Assembly (NCBI GenBank): GCA_012845835.1 | Contig: JABAKD010000027.1 | Location: 11,378,649-11,442,648, forward strand | DNA from: Undaria pinnatifida | Lineage: Eukaryota > Sar > Phaeophyceae > Laminariales > Alariaceae | Direction of reading: 5' to 3' | DNA: 64,000 bases | Shown here: positions 57,391 through 64,000 of the stretch, in pieces | How positions within the stretch are numbered: the first letter of the stretch is position 1 | Layout of the letters: every line of letters begins with the position of its first letter | Position numbers and translations under genes: made by a program | The notes under the pieces: generated by a model | The model's input: the letters and a program-made list of their open reading frames with translations, nothing else | What the model was told of the DNA's origin: nothing | Databases searched by the model: none

Positions 57391-57468
57391 TAAACCTGGA
57401 CCCCCATTTCCGGGTGGGGAGCGTCCCCGAAACGCCTTCCGAATATTGAATGCTGAAAAATCACCAGG

Positions 57469-57741
57469 GACCCAGGCTACGGCAGGGGGGTCCCTTCTCG
57501 GTGGCATGTTTTGCAGTTGCTTGGGGTCATTCGCGCGAGTAACCTCTCTGACCACGTGCGGTCTAAAGCTGTCGCGCTGTTTTTGTTTTGACGATTTCAA
57601 CCAGCAATGGTCCAGAATGGCAAGCTACGCCACGCATAAAACACGCCTAGTGGTTTTGTTCGTGAGGTGTTGAGTCATTCGTGCGAGTTACCCAAACCCG
57701 TTCGTGAAACCGGGGTGCCATCTCTTGCCGTAGCCTTAGTC
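57469..57741 (+). mobile_element. MITE-C copy
   Basis: Ends GACCCAGGCTACGGCAGGGG and CTTGCCGTAGCCTTAGTC, with the two CACTCGCGCGAG-like internal boxes (TCATTCGCGCGAGTAA and TCATTCGTGCGAGTTA). It is more diverged than the copies at 31.5 and 39.9 kb, and no target duplication is recognisable. Confidence 0.7.
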
Positions 57742-60329
57742 GTTTCGGATCGATAAGCGTGGAAAAACCGGTTTTGCGATGATCCGAAAACATTCATTTT
57801 CGGATTCAGAAGCGGTACCACACTTGAGCGATCATCTTATTTGCATATATATGAGTGTTCCTCAAAGACGGATTTTGGGTCAGGTGTAGAGACCCTCAAG
57901 TGACGAGCCACAGGGAAGTTGGTAGGCGCATCCGCTATCGTCGTCAGCGTCTATTCGAGTACCGTAACGCCACGTAGTAAGGTGCCAACTGTCACGGTTC
58001 CTTTGTTACTGGTTGGGCAAGTGTGGGACGGGCCCTACTATTGTCATGCAGGTCGTTGTTTCTAATCAGCTCTCAGTTCGCTCATCTCAACGCATATATT
58101 GACTTTATTCAGACCGCTTTATAAATGTATCTCTTGGCAATGTTGATCTCTGGCAAAAGAAGTGAACTACAATACGCCTCTCCGGCAAATCAAATGGTTA
58201 AAGCCTCCGCATAACAAAAAGGAAGCGAAGATATCATATCATTAGAGCCCCTCGGAACGGGCCGATGCCTCCTCTCTCATCTCCGTGTCAATCTTACCCC
58301 AGATATGGTGTCACGTAAGGGTTAGGTATAGGTGCCACAGGGTATGCGCCGGTATGTCCGCTCTTAAGTTGATATTCTTATGAAAAGAGCTATCTGAGAT
58401 CGTTACCCCAATCAATGTGCGCGAGCATAATCGGGGAAAAAATGACGTGTTTGTATTCGTCGACAACCTCCGCCCTACGGAACCTTCTCCTGTACGTGCC
58501 ATAGATAGCAGGGCTCTTCGCGCGCCCGGTCACGTTCTGCGGATCGGGTCCGGTCGGATCAGAGGGTGACCTGACCCGACCCGACCCGATGTTAATGCTG
58601 GCGTTGTATGCAGAACTATGTTCAACCGCTCAACCACAAACATCTCCAGCAAAAGAGAAAAAAACCTACGGAAACATAAACTAACATCAAAACTACTCGA
58701 ACGGAAATCAAAATACCAAACATAAACCAATTCACGCTGTCTGCCTTCGTTGTGTGTTTATTTCTGAATTCACGTCGATGCACTCGATCTATTGCACTTG
58801 TTCCGCGATCGATCCTCGAACCGCCCTTTTTCCTTCCTTGTTGTTATCGTATTCTACCGGGTCGTTAGCATTCCACAATTTTGTAAAATGTTGTGCTTCG
58901 CTAATGTATTGGCTCTAAGTTAAACTTGCTCATAAAATTTCCAAGGTTTCTTATAAACGTGCGATTTTCTTCGCGTATATATAGGTGTACCCCAGTTAAC
59001 CAGTTTTTGGCCGCGTTACGTTGCCAGGGACTTGGTCCCAGCGAAAGACAGAAACATTTCCAAATCTTTGTCTTGAATACTGACAGAAAAAAAGAAAATA
59101 ATACATCAACGGAAAAGAGAAAGCAACAATAAGTAGGTTGCACTCGTCGGGTTAGACTATCAGTCGAACTACAACGTCAATGTCCGTTCCCCATTCAATA
59201 CCGTGGGCTTGACATTGATACTGATGCTACAGCTTGTTTCTGGGCCAAGACCGGGATAACACGACGTCCATTGTTGATTTCGACTGAACAATGTCGCTAA
59301 GAAATAACCATGTTTCGAAGGTGATTGTACGCTGTGGTGTTGACACTTCGTACGGTATGGCTGCTCGTCTCGCTTGCACTTTGCCCAACAAGGGTACTGG
59401 CGCAACGGCGGCGTTAAGTTCGTTTCTTACAGGCCCTGAAGATTAATTTAAGACTCTTGTCCATAATATAAACGGGCCAGATTAACCCCTTTCTCCTTGC
59501 ATAGCAGAAGCATTGTAAGGGACAGAAGAAACCGGCTGGAAACCACCAACACACGCAGACACGCCACTTACACCCGTCCTTTGCTCAAATACCACCTCGA
59601 CCACATCAGCACACCTCGACCACAACAATGGTTTTGACCCCAAGCAAAACGTGCTGCTGTAAGTTCCCTAAACAGGACTGCTGGAGCACGCGCCCTGAAA
59701 CATTGATATAAAAGAAAACGCTGCTTGCTGCACTACCCCGGTCAAATGGACCGAAACCAAAGGACGTACACATGCCCTATCCTTGAAAGAGCTGACCGAT
59801 ATATCACTCAGAAAACAACTGGTTCCTTTGAACTGTGTGCCAACTCGGAGGTGCCTTGAGACAAGTGTGGATTACGCGCACTAAACCGGAACGAGAAACG
59901 AAGACACCTCGTAAAGTACAGATGGAAGTTAAGGCACGCAGTGTTCACCAATTCGACCGTAGACATAAACGTGGCAGACCTACCTCAATATGGCTGACAC
60001 GGCGTGTGTATCGTGTGGCTCGTGTCTTGCAGCAGCCGCCCACGCGGCTGAAAAGCTGTTTCTCCCCACGATCCGTTTAATGTACTCCCGAAATACGGTG
60101 AGTTTTGCGTTCGGAGTTCGGCCATCGTCCTACGAATGTATCTGAGCTTCGATATACCGCCTAGGGCCGGCTTCAGCCAGGAAGGAAAACACGGGCGAGA
60201 GACCAACAACCCAAGCAACCCAATAAATTTCCCCAGTGACAGCACTAGTAGTCGGGATCCTGTCCTCCGTACTCCGCACCCTGTACACCCCTGCAAGCGT
60301 AAGCGATGCTCCGGGGTCGCGTGTCGTCA
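57742..60329. other. No gene recognised
   Basis: Short frames without motifs. A small GACCC tandem (CTGACCCGACCCGACCCGAT, about 58570-58590) lies within it. Confidence 0.45.
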
Positions 60330-60475
60330 ATCAAGCTATATGAAAATCGAAGAGCAGTGGGAATGCGGAACCCTCGGCGAGGCAAAAATGAATAACACGC
60401 AACAGTGTGCGTAACGGGACGACACCGGTGACCCCAGTTTGTCCAAGAGCCGGAAAACAAGAACAGAAATAGTAT
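60330..60475 (+). mobile_element. SINE-A copy 5, degenerate
   Basis: The 3' half only, recognised by AAAATCGAAGAGCAGTGGGA, GGGACGACACCGGTGACCCC and GTTTGTCCAAGAGCCGGAAA. It is more diverged than the other copies. Confidence 0.45.
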
Positions 60476-61192
60476 AAATATTTTAGACGAAAGGAAATTT
60501 CAAACAAAACTCGCCGAATACCTTGAATTTAACAGAGACACCTCTACGTGGTCGTGTCTTGCTACACCGCAGCCCCGAATGAAATTTCCCCGGCGGAGGT
60601 TGGTCCAAATCTGACCCGAAACCTAGGTCGCGCAATAAATATAGTATTTTTCGTCTGCCCTCCATCGATGTGTAGCACTTGTCAACCATGACCTTCAGCG
60701 TCGATCAACCCTTACCGTTCTCATGAAGTACGAAGCAAACCAAGGGTAGCCAATAAAAAATGAAACCCATATCTATACGCGAAGTCAACCTCGCTTCAGA
60801 AACTACCCCCGGCTTGGTATCGCAAACACCTAACTTGCTTCCCTCTTGCTCCACCAACTTACTGGTCCCCATTCCGTGATGCTCTCAAGATAATAACAAA
60901 TAACGGCGTCTACGTGCTCCAAAATTGGAACATGCGGGTGCAAAGAAAAGTTGTCTCGTGAAATCTTGTACGGACAATATACCACCTGGATTCGGCCGTA
61001 AAAACCGAAATTGACAAAAACATTACCAGGCAAAGTACAAAGGACAGGCATACGAACACAGAAGCATAAGCATACAATGGTACATCGCAGTGGTCTCTCT
61101 AAGCCTGCCGGTGAAATCACCCCGGACAGCAGTATAAACGTACAACCTCGTGGAGCTACTGCCGATGATACAGATCGTTGTCATCTCGCGCC
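60476..61192. other. No gene recognised
   Basis: Short frames only; this is the presumed 3' flank of the minus-strand gene. Confidence 0.4.
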
Positions 61193-61510
61193 CTAGATGC
61201 CGGTCAATAAGTCTGGGGGGGTTTGAGGCACGGCTATAGGGGTGTGGTGTGTGCCGAGCGTCCCCGGTCGGCGGGGACCCTCGCTTTTGTCGGGACACCC
61301 CCCCGAGGATAGATAAGGCCCCGACGGAGCAGCGGTAACTCGACCAGGCGTCTTCATCCTAGCGGGGGGGGGGTCACCCACGGAGGCGGGCGGCCTTCGG
61401 ACGCCTGCACTGGTATCCTCAATGCAAGCGAACATGTTTTTCCCGAGCATGCTGCACCAAGTGGAGGCCCAAGCTCCTCGAATGTAGCGCCGGATAAACC
61501 TCCGCTCCTC
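61193..61510 (-). CDS. Terminal exon of a membrane-protein paralogue
   Basis: On the minus strand the acceptor CAATCCCAG at 61511 opens 106 codons to a stop at 61193, phase 0. The first 40 residues (EERRFIRRYIRGAW, TWCSMLGKNMFAC, EDTSAGVRRP) match the plus-strand exon 40555-40797 at 35 of 40 positions. The remaining 65 residues are Pro/Gly-rich and unrelated to the other copy. It is probably the cytoplasmic tail. Confidence 0.65.
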   Translation of the reverse strand, partial: EERRFIRRYIRGAWASTWCSMLGKNMFACIEDTSAGVRRPPASVGDPPPARMKTPGRVTAAPSGPYLSSGGCPDKSEGPRRPGTLGTHHTPIAVPQTPPDLLTGI

Positions 61511-61817
61511 CTGGGATTGCAGAGCGATAGGAGAGTAATCATATCATAGGGGGTCAAAGAGGGGGCAGATTGATGTAGAAGTATTGGTCTAACCTGTTCC
61601 CTGAAGGACGGGGCTGCTTAGCCCAATATCACCAGAAAATTCTATTTTTCCCGCAATATTATACACAGGTGTGGTTAGTCTTAAACCGTGAGGTTGTTCA
61701 TAGTGTGCCATTTTATTTTTTCTCGGCGTTTTTTTAAACGCGTGTGTGTATCGTAGAGGTCCCCGGGTGAGAACCCTCAGAAGAATTAGGTCCTGTGCGG
61801 ACTAGGTGTACCCTTAC

Positions 61818-62090
61818 CGTACGATTGGCAACATGCGTCGGTATCGTTCCAGGACAATTTTTTCATCATCATCAGAAAAGCCCTCGCGCACGTGTTTAGC
61901 TGCGTTTTCTTCGTTTTTGGGATGTCGTATGCACGGCCATGGAATTAGTGGGTTTTTTTGCGAGAAGCACGCATTCTCCAGTCCGGATTTGAAGGAGGTT
62001 CTGGGCCACGCGAGCGATCGACCTAAAATCCGTACGAACACGCGCCCCCTCCCTCGACGGTACCATTGGTCGAAGGTTCCGGAGAGCAAC
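61818..62090 (-). CDS. Internal exon of the paralogue
   Basis: Acceptor ACATTCTTAG at 62091 and donor GTACG|GTAAGG at 61818 frame 91 codons (phase 2 in). The sequence is basic then acidic: GTFDQWYRRGRGRVFVRILG, PWPCIRHPKNEENAAKHVRE, GFSDDDEKIVLERYRRML. The phase 2 exit does not match the phase 0 entry of 61510. A donor 5 bases earlier (ATC|GTACGG) would fit, or a small exon is missing. Presumed cytoplasmic. Confidence 0.5.
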
Positions 62091-62878
62091 CTAAGAATGT
62101 AAAGGCTGAGTGTTATGCATAGCACGCTCTTCAAGGGGTGGTCCGTTACATGTTTGGCCACAGTATGCAGAATGGTATAAGCCGGAGGTGTCAGTTAACG
62201 TCGAGACGCCCGTTCTCACGGCTACCGTTTCTTGCCCCCATCTCGCCTCAATCAGTGCATGACACATAGACCTATTTCCATGCTGGCACGAGGAAAAAAA
62301 AACAGGTCAAATGCAAGCCGGCGGCTGCTTGACGAGCGGTGCCACAGAAGGAGCTGTACGTTTTGATCCAAATTTTTCCGGTAGACGGCGCCCCTGGACT
62401 GGACAAATACCCGCGACATGTCCAATCGGATTTTATGTTTCTGTCGAGATATTTTACCCCCTGTACTGTGTATACGCCTAGCCCATGGGATTGGTCGTCT
62501 GGTTCCGCAAACACTCATCTCAAAGTCGGTTTTTAAGCGAGGCATTGAGGTCGCCATTCTAGGAATGCCCCACAATAGCACCACCTCTATCATGGACCGA
62601 TTCCATCGGCGGCTTGAGAACGAGGGTACCAACTTCGAGCGATCACCGCAGGGGGTGTATGTGAAGGGCCTATTTATTTTAGCCTCTCACGGCCACTCGT
62701 GCGTGAGACTAGCTACCCTACGGATTTTGACATCTCTAAAACATTTTATTTTATTTTTTCCGCGCTATAATACGTCAAAGACGAGTGTTTGTGACGTCCT
62801 TCTGAATGAAAACCGGTCACCCTCCCCGCTAACGTGGCCCTTGTCGTTGTTGTCGAAACATGGCAAGGCTTGACTCAC

Positions 62879-62991
62879 CTTTGCGGCGTCGTCCGTCACC
62901 CTCCTCGATCCCGAACACCTCTTGCACATGACGCTTCGAACTTTTGCGATGATAACCGCCGAGGTGTCCAGGTACATTGGTACGATCAGCG
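62879..62991 (-). CDS. Membrane exon of the paralogue
   Basis: 113 bases, acceptor AATTTGCAG, donor CAAAG|GTGAGT, phase 1 in and 0 out, exactly as the plus-strand exon 36209-36312. It encodes ALIVPMYLDTSAVIIAKVR followed by a Cys/Arg-rich tail ending TDDAAK. Differences from the other copy in the helix are V/I, V/L, F/V, F/I and A/T swaps or silent. The upstream exons of this gene must lie beyond 63.0 kb on the minus strand, probably past the window edge. Confidence 0.65.
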
Positions 62992-63204
62992 CTGCAAATT
63001 CGAAATCAAACAAGTTGCAGATCCAGGTGGGATATTGCGATATGTGTAGTAAATTACACAAAAACAAAAACGCGTTGAAAATTCACAATCAATCATGTTA
63101 CAGATAGTTTGTACGCAACCTTCCGTGAGCATCGCAGCACGATCAAGACTGTTCCAAGGCCATTGGCGCATCGTCAGCGAGGTCACCCGGCCCAAACGTG
63201 ATTG

Positions 63205-63486
63205 GACCAAGGGTACGGGGCATTATTGTGTTATACCCCCATTGCCACCATCGGGCTTTCACGACTCGCACGAGGTGACTCTGTTCCTCACGGACAAGAA
63301 TACTCTAGGCGATATTTCCGGGCGCGGCGTAGCTTACCATTCCGTTGCGGATTGATAGCACACGTTTAATTGAGCGTTAAAGAATAAGACTGCAAAGGAA
63401 TAGGGGGGGGAGGTTACTCGCGCAGAAGTGACTCCGGGCCACCGCATGAAAAAAAAAAGTGACCCCCGGCTACCGTAGCCAGCGTC
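63205..63486 (-). mobile_element. MITE-C copy
   Basis: Left end GACCAAGGGTACGGGGCATT and right end CCCGGCTACCGTAGCCAGCGTC, with internal GACTCGCACGAGGTGACTC and TACTCGCGCAGAAGTGAC boxes. Inverse orientation. It lies upstream (minus sense) of the 62879-62991 exon, presumably in an intron. Confidence 0.7.
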
Positions 63487-63520
63487 ATCCCTTGGAGTAC
63501 CGCTGCAAGGACATAACCAT

Positions 63521-63630
63521 GCCCTGAACCATGCCACGGTAGATGATACCCTGAACCATGCCACGGTGGATGATACACCCTGAACCATGCCACCGTAGAG
63601 GATGCCCTGAACCATGCCACGGTAGAGGTG
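63521..63630. repeat. Minisatellite of about 27 bases, four units
   Basis: CCCTGAACCATGCCACGGTAGAnGATAC repeated with small changes (units start near 63521, 63549, 63578 and 63604). Met-Val-Gln frames on the minus strand are repeat products. Confidence 0.9.
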
Positions 63631-63928
63631 ACTCTAGTTATACTTCCTTTCTTTTTTAATATCTATATGTACCTTTTTTAGTCTAAAACTCTACTTCCGA
63701 AAATAAAAATTCAACCCGATGGATAATCCTATGGCCTAGGTGTCTTACAGAAAGCACCCTGCTGCACACAGGTCACGCCCGACACCACCGTAGGTGTGAC
63801 GCGTTGTCGTGGTTAGTTAATCGTGTGGGTGATGGAGCTCCTTGGAGTCCAACATCATCGGGATGGCAACACTTGGTGATTTTGCGATAGTATTCGGGTT
63901 GCACGTCCATTTTCTTCTCGGCGTCTAC
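63631..63928. other. No gene recognised
   Basis: AT-rich, then mixed sequence. No exon was seen here for the minus-strand paralogue. Confidence 0.4.
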
Positions 63929-63982
63929 ATTTGGTGATACTAGGTGACATTAGGTAATATTAGGTGATATTAGGTTACATGG
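63929..63982. repeat. Short tandem repeat, period about 11
   Basis: Five imperfect units of (TT/CT)AGGTGAnAT (for example TAGGTGACAT, TAGGTAATAT, TAGGTGATAT, TAGGTTACAT). Confidence 0.8.
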
Positions 63983-64000
63983 CTCCTTTTCAAATGAGGG

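Noticed and set aside
62922-63107. Possible zinc-finger-like CDMCSKLHKNKNALKIHNQSC on the plus strand
   Set aside because: It overlaps the antisense membrane exon, the spacing is not standard and there is no second finger.
63334-63620. Repeated Met-Val-Gln-Gly frames on the minus strand
   Set aside because: They are products of the 27-base minisatellite.

Overview
The window looks like nuclear DNA of an intron-rich eukaryote, most probably an alga or another protist. Genes are sparse and split by introns of roughly 270-1,150 bases with GT...AG ends. There is abundant transposon debris: SINEs with Pol III boxes, several inverted-repeat element families and one decayed Ty3-type LTR element. 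Tri- and tetranucleotide microsatellites are present, and long open frames are nearly absent. Intron size and density, together with large receptor-like multi-pass proteins, would suit a brown-alga-like stramenopile. That is inference; nothing here identifies the species.

Layout. 1-25 kb holds no convincing gene. It contains SINE-A copies, a long-TIR family here called TIR-A, a hairpin element (TIR-B), a TA-flanked element, a second SINE (SINE-B) with a tRNA-like unit beside it, a (TTG)n tract of about 450 bases and degenerate repeats. 25-41 kb holds the main gene, which I could assemble by eye from exon boundaries and codon phases. It encodes two cysteine-rich modules on symmetrical phase-1 exons, a long Pro/Thr-rich stalk and a multi-pass membrane domain, with a terminal exon probably at 40.6 kb. 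Its introns have absorbed a SINE, MITEs, TIR-A elements and a 140-base tandem repeat. 41-46 kb has possible membrane exons of a second related gene and four copies of a 170-base dispersed repeat.

46.3-56.7 kb is a degenerate Ty3/gypsy-type element. It is bounded by a diverged direct-repeat pair and has gag-like and RNase H frames broken by in-frame stops. It also carries an unusual NADAR-like domain and a C-terminal domain of possible SH3/tudor type. 57-64 kb is mostly non-coding, with MITEs and minisatellites. Its minus strand carries exons of a paralogue of the main gene (61.2-63.0 kb and beyond the right edge).

How it fits together. The most interesting content is a family of large surface membrane proteins (one nearly complete gene, one paralogue fragment in opposite orientation, one doubtful third fragment). 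Paralogous exons keep the same splice phases and show a protein-like substitution pattern. Everything else is mobile DNA that has accumulated between and inside these genes.
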